From Marinomonas rhizomae (lineage in GTDB: Bacteria > Pseudomonadota > Gammaproteobacteria > Pseudomonadales > Marinomonadaceae): 64,000 bases of DNA. Below the pieces are notes generated by a model. The model searched no databases, was not told the DNA's origin, and saw only the letters and a program-made list of their open reading frames with translations. Positions 1-11,141 of this stretch are shown here, piece after piece. The stretch spans positions 4,092,001 to 4,156,000 of the forward strand of contig NZ_CP073343.1 in assembly GCF_024397855.1 (NCBI RefSeq), written 5' to 3'. Position 1 is the stretch's first letter. Each line of letters starts with the position of its first letter. A program made the position numbers and the translations under genes.

Positions 1-1
1 G

Positions 2-2383
2 GGCCGCAAGATTATCATATTGGAACCAAGACGTTTAGCTGCCAAAGCCGCTGCAAAGCGTCTTGCTGATACCTTGCAAGAGCCGCTTGGAAAACGCGTT
101 GGCTATCGTATTCGTCACGAAGGAAAAGAAAGCGCTCAGACACAAGTTTTGGTGGTCACCGAAGGCGTACTAACTCGCATGTTACACGATGATCCCAGTT
201 TAGATGACATTGCCTTAGTCATCTTCGACGAATTCCACGAGCGTAATTTGCACTCGGACTTAGCCTTTGCCTTATGTTTACAAGCAAGAGAACTGTATCG
301 CGACGAAGACCCGCTTAAGCTCTTGGTGATGTCCGCCACACTCGATACAACAGCACTCGAATCACGGCTCGCTTGTCCGACTCTCACCAGCCAAGGTCGA
401 AGCTTTCCTATCATCATGCGTTATAGCAATAAAGCCCTCAAGACCTTTCAAGTCACCGATGAAGTGATTCGACTCACTTGCCAAGCCTTTAATGAAGAAA
501 CTGGCAGCCTACTCGTTTTCCTACCAGGTCAAAAAGAAATTCGCCAAGCGGCAAGCCAATTACAACAACGTTTAGGTCATGAGCCACATCTAAGCATCTT
601 GCCTTTGTATGGCGAACTAAGCCTAAAAGAACAAGAGGCGGTGATTGAGCCAACAACTGCTCCCATTCGAAAAATTGTACTCGCCACAGCCATTGCCCAA
701 ACCAGTTTAACCATTGATGGTATCCGAGTGGTGATTGACAGCGGCCTAAGCCGAGAAGCACGCTTTGATGCCAGCACCGCGACAACGCGCCTACATACTC
801 GCCGTGCAACTCAGGCAGAAACGACTCAGCGAATGGGCCGAGCAGGACGTACCGAAGAAGGTATTTGTTATCGTTGGTGGAGCGAAGGTCAACAACATCA
901 ACTCGCCCCACAAGCTCAGCCACAAATAGAGATCAGCGACCTCAGCAGTTTAGTGATGGATTTGGCGAAATGGGGCGTACAAGAACGCCTTGAATTGGAT
1001 TGGATTACACCGCCGCCAAGCAGCCATTGGCAACAATCGATCGACTTGCTAACCAATCTGCAAGCTCTTGAACAAAATCAAACATCACAGCCGTCTTTAG
1101 AGTTAAGCCAACTCGGTGAGCAAATGAGCAATCTCGGCATCGAACCCAGACTCGCTCGATTGCTTTTAGATGGAAAACAAAATGGTGACAGCGATTTGGC
1201 CAGCGCCATCTGCACCATACTGTCAGAAGGCGATCCCTTTGCTAATCATCATAGCGACTTATCTGATCGTCTTCATTGGTTAGCTGGTCACAATCAGGCA
1301 CAGAGTAAGCGACCAAGACAGAACTACTTAAAAGCTCAGCAACAATGGCGAAAACGTAGTCAGCAAATCAGCATTCAACAAACTTCGGCGAATAATCAAC
1401 AGGAAGTCGCCTTTTTATTGATTCGAGCCTTTGCCGACCGCATTGCTCAACGCGTTGGACAAGATCATGACAAGACCCGCTATAAATTGGCCAATGGACG
1501 CATGGCGAGTCTATCGTCACTCGACCCTTGTGCGCAAAGCGAGTGGCTTATTGCGCTGGATATCGGCGGCCATCATGGCCAAGAAGAAGATCGTATTTTC
1601 CTCGCCTACCCGATCAAGCTTTCCACGTTGATAGATGATTTTGCCGATTTATTAATCATCAAAAACCATCTTGCTTGGTCAAAAAAAGACGCTCGCCTGT
1701 TAAGTGAATCACAACGTTGGATTGGCAAACTGTGCATTGATAAACAAACACTGAGCAAGCCATCAGAAGCAGACATCAGCCAAGCAGTTTGCCAGCATAT
1801 TCGCCAAGAAGGACTGACTGTTTTGCCTTGGAACGATTCCAGCGAACAACTACGAGCGCGTCTGCAATTTGCCTTTATACACGATAAACAAAACCTCTGG
1901 TCGGATTGTTCTGATGACGCACTATTAAATGACCTAGAAGAATGGCTCGGGCCATACCTTGGTAAAGTGACCAATCAACAAGCCATGAATAAGCTTCCGT
2001 TAAACGATATATTGTTATCTCGGTTAGATTGGAACCAACAGCAATTTCTTAATCAAAAAGTCCCCACGAGAATCACGGTGCCATCAGGCTCAACTCATGC
2101 TATTGATTACTGCGAACAACAGCCAACTCTAAGGGTCAAACTGCAAGAAATGTTTGGCTATACAAAGAGTCCAACCGTACTGAATCAAGTCGTACGTATT
2201 GAATTGCTTTCACCAGGGCAGCGACCACTTGCTGTAACTCAAGATTTAGCTTTCTTTTGGCGTGAGGCTTACCCTGAAGTTCGCAAAGAAATGCGCGGAA
2301 GGTATCCAAAACACCCTTGGCCAGAAGACCCTATGAGTGCAGAAGCCACCGCGAAAACCAATCGAGCGCTAAGATCGTCATAA
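2..2383 (+). CDS. hrpB: ATP-dependent helicase HrpB (5' end outside window)
   Basis: DEAH/DExH-box RNA helicase of the HrpB family; its cellular role is poorly defined. The reading frame is open from base 2 (GRKIIILEPRRLAA), so the gene begins before the window and the Walker A motif is missing. The apparent TTG start at 20 is internal. Visible motifs are DEFH in VIFDEFHERNLHSD (motif II), MSATLDT (motif III) and QRMGRAGR (motif VI), followed by a helicase-associated region. The HrpB-specific C-terminus FFWREAYPEVRKEMRGRYPK is present. About 793 residues are seen, so roughly 40-60 are lost. It converges on the next gene with a 6-bp overlap of the stops (2378-2383), and no terminator lies between them. 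Confidence 0.95.
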   Translation, partial: GRKIIILEPRRLAAKAAAKRLADTLQEPLGKRVGYRIRHEGKESAQTQVLVVTEGVLTRMLHDDPSLDDIALVIFDEFHERNLHSDLAFALCLQARELYRDEDPLKLLVMSATLDTTALESRLACPTLTSQGRSFPIIMRYSNKALKTFQVTDEVIRLTCQAFNEETGSLLVFLPGQKEIRQAASQLQQRLGHEPHLSILPLYGELSLKEQEAVIEPTTAPIRKIVLATAIAQTSLTIDGIRVVIDSGLSREARFDASTATTRLHTRRATQAETTQRMGRAGRTEEGICYRWWSEGQQHQLAPQAQPQIEISDLSSLVMDLAKWGVQERLELDWITPPPSSHWQQSIDLLTNLQALEQNQTSQPSLELSQLGEQMSNLGIEPRLARLLLDGKQNGDSDLASAICTILSEGDPFANHHSDLSDRLHWLAGHNQAQSKRPRQNYLKAQQQWRKRSQQISIQQTSANNQQEVAFLLIRAFADRIAQRVGQDHDKTRYKLANGRMASLSSLDPCAQSEWLIALDIGGHHGQEEDRIFLAYPIKLSTLIDDFADLLIIKNHLAWSKKDARLLSESQRWIGKLCIDKQTLSKPSEADISQAVCQHIRQEGLTVLPWNDSSEQLRARLQFAFIHDKQNLWSDCSDDALLNDLEEWLGPYLGKVTNQQAMNKLPLNDILLSRLDWNQQQFLNQKVPTRITVPSGSTHAIDYCEQQPTLRVKLQEMFGYTKSPTVLNQVVRIELLSPGQRPLAVTQDLAFFWREAYPEVRKEMRGRYPKHPWPEDPMSAEATAKTNRALRSS

Positions 2384-3388
2384 CTGTCTTAGTGCTTGAT
2401 CCGTTAGTTGCTGGCTAAAAGGTGTGTTCTTGGGATGCGTTGGAGACCAGCCCATAATAAAACGATGGAAATCAGCCCAAGCGATAGGGAATAAATCATG
2501 CCACTCTTGAGCCACAGCTTCAGCGAAATCAGGTGATTCCCCCGTCGAAATCAGACAACGAGACAATTCAGAAAAGTAGATATCCAAAAGAAAATCTAAA
2601 TGCAAACTTAGTTCATCTTCGCTTAAACAACTACCCAAAAAATACGCGACATCTTGGACACCAATACCACGACCAATATATTGAAAATCGACCGCTGCGA
2701 CCGCACTCAAATCTTCAGAAAAACAAAAATTAGCTAACTTAGCATCACCATGCACAAGCGTTTGGTAACACGCTGTATTGATTGCATCATCTAGTTTTTC
2801 AGCGGACTGCTTTAATGATGAATCCATCATAGCTTTCCATTCATCTGGACGTGTCTGTAAATGCCAATAAGTACCTCGCTGCCACAACCCTTCTGGCCAG
2901 TCATACTGTCTATCAGACTGTAAAAAACGGGCATGGAAATTTGCTAACCAATGAAGCACAACACTCACTTCTTCTAATTCTAAAGTGGAACAACGTCGAG
3001 GATAACCAGCCTCATCTAAATCTTCTAACAAGATATACACCTGACCTTCTTGTTGCCATGACGCAAGACACCTCGCCACTCTCTCACTGTCTTGACAGCA
3101 CTCGGCCCAACCTTGATACCAGTTTGTTTCCACCTGATAGGAATGAACTTTACGTTTGTGAGCAAAGCTCGACTGCCAACCTCGTGGATGCGCCTTCATT
3201 TCACCAAACTGAATAGATTTAAGCACAACACTATTGGCAATTTCAGAGCCTTGAACAGAAAAGCGAACTACCTCGCCATAACCACTCCATAAACTCTGAA
3301 CTAAATTCTCTCGAGTAACTTGAGTGGCATGCAAAGCGCGTTTAATAAAAATTTCTGGGGTCATAAGATTCGCAAACAATAAAGACAT
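2378..3388 (-). CDS. Aminoglycoside phosphotransferase/choline kinase-like protein
   Basis: Protein of 336 residues with a kinase-like (APH/ecdysteroid-kinase-like) fold. It has the catalytic loop HGDAKLAN (H213, D215, N220) and a metal-binding DFQ at 234-236 where most relatives have DFE/DFG. K57 in VVLKSI is the likely ATP lysine. The substrate cannot be told: small hydroxylated metabolites or sugars are typical, and antibiotic resistance should not be assumed. No signal peptide or membrane segment is seen. No good ribosome binding site precedes the start used (3388) or the alternative ATG at 3364. It is a single gene, tail to tail with hrpB. Confidence 0.75.
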   Translation of the reverse strand: MSLLFANLMTPEIFIKRALHATQVTRENLVQSLWSGYGEVVRFSVQGSEIANSVVLKSIQFGEMKAHPRGWQSSFAHKRKVHSYQVETNWYQGWAECCQDSERVARCLASWQQEGQVYILLEDLDEAGYPRRCSTLELEEVSVVLHWLANFHARFLQSDRQYDWPEGLWQRGTYWHLQTRPDEWKAMMDSSLKQSAEKLDDAINTACYQTLVHGDAKLANFCFSEDLSAVAAVDFQYIGRGIGVQDVAYFLGSCLSEDELSLHLDFLLDIYFSELSRCLISTGESPDFAEAVAQEWHDLFPIAWADFHRFIMGWSPTHPKNTPFSQQLTDQALRQL

Positions 3389-3571
3389 AAGTTAATACTG
3401 ATTATCTTAACGGAAAAGCAAGGCAGACTCACAATATGAAAAGGAATTGAACAAAATAATGAGCTTATAAAAATGGTCTTTGTTTATTCATCTTTGCCTT
3501 TGATTCACACCGACGCTTTGGGCTACGAGATAAGCGCAAGCAAATCAAATAATAAGATGACATTCCTGCAA

Positions 3572-3628
3572 ACGAAAAAAGCCCTGACAGCGTTAGCTAT
3601 CAGGGCCTTTTAATATAAAGCTTGATGA
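3572..3628 (-). repeat. Second copy of the rrn terminator/5S-end repeat
   Basis: About 57 bp that match 3781-3839 except for one base less in the A-run, one base less after the hairpin, and one C/T change. The repeat covers the terminator hairpin, a short TTAATATAAAG spacer and the first bases of the 5S 3' end (GCTTGAxGA). It lies about 209 bp from the functional copy in the same orientation. This suggests that the 5S-plus-terminator unit was duplicated. Confidence 0.85.
3574..3608 (-). terminator. Distal rrn-type intrinsic terminator
   Basis: On the minus strand a GCCCTGATAG...CTGTCAGGGC hairpin is followed by a T-run (plus-strand A-run at 3575-3580). It is nearly identical to the terminator directly after 5S, so transcripts that escape the first terminator would stop here. 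The stretch 3389-3571 between it and the phosphotransferase gene shows no gene or structure. Confidence 0.8.
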
Positions 3629-3775
3629 TACTTATCCCCTTGCGGGATGCCTATCCCCTTGTGGGACGACCATCGGCGATGGCGAGCACCCTCGGCGAAT
3701 AAAGCGTCACTTCTGAACGCCTGTGGCGAGTAAAAAGCGGGATGGGAGAAGGTTGTTTTGATGGCGCTGCTTTTC
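3620..3775 (-). pseudogene. Degenerate 5S rRNA-like relic
   Basis: Between the two terminator copies lie blocks shared with the intact 5S gene in the same order and strand. They are GCTTGAxGA (3620-3628; 5S 3831-3839), ACCATCGGCGATGGCG (3669-3684; 5S 3871-3886), TCACTTCTGA (3707-3716; 5S 3891-3900) and CGGGATGGGA (3738-3747; 5S 3904-3913). The last two spacings are each 18 bases longer than in 5S. The terminal helix no longer pairs, so this is not a working 5S. The 5' boundary is approximate. A species-specific intergenic repeat inserted in a duplicated 5S is an alternative. Confidence 0.65.
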
Positions 3776-3780
3776 TCCAG

Positions 3781-3839
3781 ACGAAAAAAAGCCCTGACAG
3801 CGTTAGCTATCAGGGCCTTCTTAATATAAAGCTTGACGA
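3781..3839 (-). repeat. First copy of the rrn terminator/5S-end repeat
   Basis: Partner of the repeat at 3572-3628. It contains the proximal terminator, the TTAATATAAAG spacer and the first nine bases of the 5S 3' end as read on the plus strand. Confidence 0.85.
3784..3819 (-). terminator. rRNA operon terminator
   Basis: Minus-strand hairpin GCCCTGATAG...CTGTCAGGGC followed by seven T, about 12 bases after the 5S 3' end. Standard rho-independent form. Confidence 0.9.
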
Positions 3840-3946
3840 CGACCTACTCTCACATGGGATCTCCCACACTACCATCGGCGATGGCGCTTTTCACTTCTGA
3901 GTTCGGGATGGGATCAGGTGGTTCAACGCCTCTATGATCGTCAAGC
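3831..3946 (-). rRNA. rrf: 5S ribosomal RNA
   Basis: About 116 nt. Minus-strand landmarks are CCCATCCCGAACTCAGAAGTGA, with helix and loop as in gammaproteobacterial 5S, and CGCCGATGGTAGTGTGGG. The ends CTTGACGA and TCGTCAAG are complementary and form the closing helix. It is the last RNA of the operon. The 215-nt spacer to 23S contains no tRNA. Confidence 0.95.
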
Positions 3947-4030
3947 AATTCGTTTTGCGTTTGTTTTGAGGTATGCGTTTATTGCATTGTCTTTCGACTT
4001 GACTCAAAACACGCGAATACGTGCTTGGAT

Positions 4031-4077
4031 CTTTAACAATTCATTTTGAAATAACGTGTATCAAGCGATAAACCAGC
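4031..4077 (-). other. 3' arm of the 23S pre-rRNA processing stem
   Basis: This 23S-5S spacer segment is complementary in the transcript to 7156-7204 in the 16S-23S spacer. The shared core is CTTTAACAATTC, TTTTGAAATAACG, ATCAAGCG, TAAACC. The two arms can pair over about 45 bp and enclose 23S, as expected for an RNase III substrate. Confidence 0.8.
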
Positions 4078-4161
4078 TTATTCAATATCGTATATGTGTC
4101 TTTGTCATTTTGATGATCTTGAGCTTTTACTCTCTTCATCCAAAACCACTTTGGTGTTATA

Positions 4162-7059
<2,898 letters not shown>

Positions 7060-7155
7060 ATATAACCCAAAATAGTTTCGGATCACATACCAAAGAGCTT
7101 TTGTGTCTCTCTGGATTTACGATAATAGAAGTCACTAGGTTAAAGTGAACTTCCA

Positions 7156-7204
7156 CCGGTTTAACGCTTGATTCATCGTTATTTCAAAATTCGAATTGTT
7201 AAAG
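7156..7204 (-). other. 5' arm of the 23S processing stem, overlapping boxA
   Basis: The transcript of this spacer segment pairs with that of 4031-4077 over about 45 bp around 23S. The arm includes most of the boxA sequence, so antitermination signal and RNase III stem share bases. Confidence 0.8.
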
Positions 7205-7226
7205 AGCAAGTTTAGTGCAAAGCACT
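7196..7226 (-). promoter_or_regulatory. Spacer boxB-boxA antitermination site
   Basis: The minus strand reads a small hairpin AGTGCTTTGCACT, then TTGCTCTTTAACAAT. The latter contains the boxA consensus TGCTCTTTAACA recognised by the Nus antitermination complex. It lies between 16S and 23S, as in other rrn operons. Confidence 0.85.
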
Positions 7227-7299
7227 AAGTCAGATGCTTGATGGACAAACCATTCAAACCTCTTGCTTAGAACTCTGTGCTAATGCTTTTAAGATAGGT

Positions 7300-7335
7300 A
7301 TCAGATAATTTGTGTGAACGCTCACCAGAGGTTTC
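7300..7335 (-). other. 3' arm of the 16S pre-rRNA processing stem
   Basis: The transcript is complementary to the leader segment 9050-9085 over 36 positions with four G-U pairs and one mismatch. It begins 8 bases after the 16S 3' end. Expected RNase III stem enclosing pre-16S. Confidence 0.85.
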
Positions 7336-7342
7336 TATCGTT

Positions 7343-8882
<1,540 letters not shown>

Positions 8883-9049
8883 AAAAGTTTGCTTACTCAA
8901 AATCTATTACACTAACAATAACTTAATCGACTCATCATCCCTAAGAACAATAAGCCAACATAAAGCGAATTGACGTGTTAGACGTTTCGCAAGACTTCAA
9001 TTTTTTTGATCATCTCGAATCAGTTAAAAACCAATCCGGACAATCTTCT

Positions 9050-9085
9050 GAAGCCTCTAGCGAGCGCCCACACAAATTATCTGAT
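9050..9085 (-). other. 5' arm of the 16S processing stem
   Basis: Leader segment whose transcript pairs with 7300-7335. The arm starts with ATCAGATAATTTGTGTG, and the same sequence appears on the opposite strand of the spacer. Confidence 0.85.
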
Positions 9086-9091
9086 TATCTA

Positions 9092-9142
9092 TTTTAAAGA
9101 GCGTGCTAACTTGAATGACTAACCAAATCATATTTAGTTAGT
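9092..9142 (-). promoter_or_regulatory. rrn leader boxB-boxA antitermination site
   Basis: The minus strand shows a stem-loop ACTAAC...GTTAGT (9118-9142), then GCTCTTTAAAA (9092-9102), which matches boxA in its core CTCTTTAA. It lies in the roughly 300-nt leader between promoter and 16S and should load Nus factors on the polymerase. Confidence 0.7.
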
Positions 9143-9185
9143 TGAACTTGGTCTTCGTTGCTCTGAAGCCTTGTCCGTGTCAGCG

Positions 9186-9220
9186 AGGGCGTATATTAAG
9201 GATCTACAGATTTTGTGCAA
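9186..9220 (-). promoter_or_regulatory. rRNA operon promoter (P1-like)
   Basis: -35 TTGCAC (9215-9220), a 16-bp spacer and -10 TAATAT (9193-9198), followed by the GC-rich discriminator CGCCCTCGCTGAC. This is typical of growth-rate-controlled, ppGpp-sensitive rRNA promoters. An A+T-rich block directly upstream can serve as an UP element. Confidence 0.85.
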
Positions 9221-9221
9221 C

Positions 9222-9257
9222 CCTTTTTTTAATTAATTTTGAAATTAATTAAAAAGG
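9222..9257. promoter_or_regulatory. A+T-rich palindrome: UP element and/or ispH 3' hairpin
   Basis: A nearly pure A/T inverted repeat (core 9226-9255, 14-bp arms with AATTAATTT and AAATTAATT around TG) fills the gap between the ispH stop (9260) and the rrn -35 box. Position and composition fit an UP element for the polymerase alpha subunit. As RNA it would also form a hairpin after ispH, but no T-run follows it. Confidence 0.65.
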
Positions 9258-9259
9258 CA

Positions 9260-10210
9260 TTACACCTCAACAATACGAAGTTCTTTTGGCATAGAGAAAG
9301 ACACGTTCTCTTCTCTACCTTTTATCTCTTGAGGAGCACTACCGCCTTCTGTAACAAGACGATCAATTACCTCATTAACCAACACTTCAGGTGCTGAAGC
9401 ACCAGCAGTCACGCCAATACTACGAATACCCTTCAACCAGTCACACTGAATCTCACTAGCATTATCGATTAAATAGGCCTTTGCCCCCATTCTCTCTGCT
9501 AGCTCACGAAGACGGTTTGAGTTAGAGCTATTCACAGAACCAACAACAAGGACCAATTCAGATTCTTGCGCTAACGTCTTCACCGCATCTTGACGATTTT
9601 GCGTGGCATAGCAAATATCATCTTTCTTAGGACCACGAATCATCGGAAAATGCTTACGAAGCGCATCGATAACAACAGAAGTATCATCCATAGACAATGT
9701 TGTTTGAGTAACAAAGGCAAGGCGCTCAGGATTCTTTACTTCCAGCTTTTCCACATCGGCAGGACTCTCTACTAAATAGATAGCACCACCCTGACGATCA
9801 TCGTACTGCCCCATGGTGCCTTCCACTTCGGGATGACCATCATGACCAATTAAAATACATTCCATGCCATCGCGAGAATAACGCAATACTTCTAAGTGCA
9901 CTTTAGTCACAAGCGGACAAGTCGCATCAAAGACCTTTAAGCCTCTATTCGTTGCTTCATCACGCACCGCTTTAGAAACACCATGAGCACTAAAGATAAC
10001 AATGTTGTCATCAGGCACTTGGTCCAGTTCATCAACAAAAACAGCACCGCGAGACTTTAAAGACTCAACGACAAATTTATTATGTACTACTTCATGACGA
10101 ACATAGATCGGTGCTTCAAAAAGGTCCAAGCAACGATTCACTATATCTATCGCCCTATCAACCCCAGCACAAAAACCACGAGGGTTCGCTAGTTGAATAG
10201 CAAAACTCAT
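9260..10210 (-). CDS. ispH: 4-hydroxy-3-methylbut-2-enyl diphosphate reductase
   Basis: Last enzyme of the MEP pathway; it converts HMBPP to IPP and DMAPP using a [4Fe-4S] cluster. The three cluster cysteines are C14 ([12 protein letters not shown]), C98 (DATCPLV) and C200 ([11 protein letters not shown]). Substrate-binding H43 (VVHN), H126 with E128 (GHDGHPEVE) and the late TAGASAP motif are present. The length of 316 residues is normal. Its start overlaps the fkpB stop by 4 bases, so translation is probably coupled. It ends the ileS-lspA-fkpB-ispH run, just before the rrn promoter. Confidence 0.97.
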   Translation of the reverse strand: MSFAIQLANPRGFCAGVDRAIDIVNRCLDLFEAPIYVRHEVVHNKFVVESLKSRGAVFVDELDQVPDDNIVIFSAHGVSKAVRDEATNRGLKVFDATCPLVTKVHLEVLRYSRDGMECILIGHDGHPEVEGTMGQYDDRQGGAIYLVESPADVEKLEVKNPERLAFVTQTTLSMDDTSVVIDALRKHFPMIRGPKKDDICYATQNRQDAVKTLAQESELVLVVGSVNSSNSNRLRELAERMGAKAYLIDNASEIQCDWLKGIRSIGVTAGASAPEVLVNEVIDRLVTEGGSAPQEIKGREENVSFSMPKELRIVEV

Positions 10211-10638
10211 GCAACCTCCTCTACTGCAACAATCTGAGCTCTAAATGTCAGAGAGCGTCCAGCCAAAGGGTGATTAAAGTCTACCACTACTTCTTTATCG
10301 CCAATTTCAGCAATCACGCCGGGCAATTCGTTTTTACTCATATCAGCAAAAGACACTACCATCCCCTCTTCTAGATCCATAGAAAACTGAGAACGAGGCA
10401 TACGCTGGATGTTACTTTCATTGTGTGCACCAAACGCTTTTTCAGGTGACATAACAAAAGAAGCTTCTTGCCCTGCAGACATCCCCAACAAAGCCGTTTC
10501 AAAATCTGGCAATAAACTACCATCACCAAATACAAAGCTTGCTGGAGCCTGAGAAAAATTAGAATCAACAATTTGACCGTCTTCAAGTGACAACTCAAAA
10601 TGTAGAGTGACTCGGCTTGTTGCCGTAATTACATTCAT
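10207..10638 (-). CDS. fkpB: FKBP-type peptidyl-prolyl isomerase, SlpA/FkpB type
   Basis: 143-residue cytoplasmic prolyl isomerase and chaperone of the SlyD-like FKBP group. It has the early [10 protein letters not shown] strand, the [19 protein letters not shown] region and the inserted-in-flap chaperone domain ([10 protein letters not shown]...), and ends in the [13 protein letters not shown] motif of SlyD/SlpA proteins. It overlaps lspA by 4 bases upstream and ispH by 4 bases downstream, an arrangement common in gammaproteobacteria. Confidence 0.93.
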   Translation of the reverse strand: MNVITATSRVTLHFELSLEDGQIVDSNFSQAPASFVFGDGSLLPDFETALLGMSAGQEASFVMSPEKAFGAHNESNIQRMPRSQFSMDLEEGMVVSFADMSKNELPGVIAEIGDKEVVVDFNHPLAGRSLTFRAQIVAVEEVA

Positions 10639-11141
10639 TCTTTTGTACCTTCCTGCTTTTTGGTCACGAAGCCTTCAAGCAACATTAAAATAACACCGAT
10701 GGTAATAGCAGAATCCGCTAGATTGAATGCAGGAAAATACCAGGACTGCTGCCAATGAAACTGCAAAAAATCTACAACATGACCATAAACCAATCGGTCA
10801 TAGAGGTTACCGATAGCACCACCCAACACAAAGGTCAGAGCTAATGATTCCAATCGATTTGTCTCTGATATTTTAACCAAACGCCAACTTATACCAACAA
10901 CCACAGCCAATGCGATCAAAGAGAAAAACCAGCGCTGCCAGCCACCCGCTTGTGCGAGAAAGCTAAAAGCCGCACCCGTGTTATATCTCAAAGTCAGATC
11001 AAAGAATGGGAAGACAACAATCTCTTGCCCATAAAACAAGTTGGACTCAATCGCTTGCTTCGTTACCCAATCCAAAACAAAAAGAATGAGAGCCAGCGCC
11101 CACCAGCGCTGAACTCGTTGCCATACAATTAAAGCTGTCAT
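10635..11141 (-). CDS. lspA: Lipoprotein signal peptidase (signal peptidase II)
   Basis: Inner-membrane aspartyl protease that removes signal peptides from diacylglyceryl prolipoproteins. It has 168 residues with four hydrophobic segments (about 14-30, 70-88, 98-116 and 140-158). The catalytic aspartates are D124 in GHVVDF and D143 in FNLADSAI, and the family motif GGAIGNLYDRL is present. It overlaps the ileS stop by one base (TAATG type), implying coupled translation. Confidence 0.97.
   Translation of the reverse strand: MTALIVWQRVQRWWALALILFVLDWVTKQAIESNLFYGQEIVVFPFFDLTLRYNTGAAFSFLAQAGGWQRWFFSLIALAVVVGISWRLVKISETNRLESLALTFVLGGAIGNLYDRLVYGHVVDFLQFHWQQSWYFPAFNLADSAITIGVILMLLEGFVTKKQEGTKE

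Noticed and set aside
2851..3216. 121-codon plus-strand frame opposite the phosphotransferase gene
   Set aside because: No motif, and the minus-strand protein has intact catalytic motifs at the same place.
3947..4161. Possible tRNA in the 23S-5S spacer
   Set aside because: No cloverleaf or CCA-type acceptor end could be traced; the segment is explained by the 23S processing arm.
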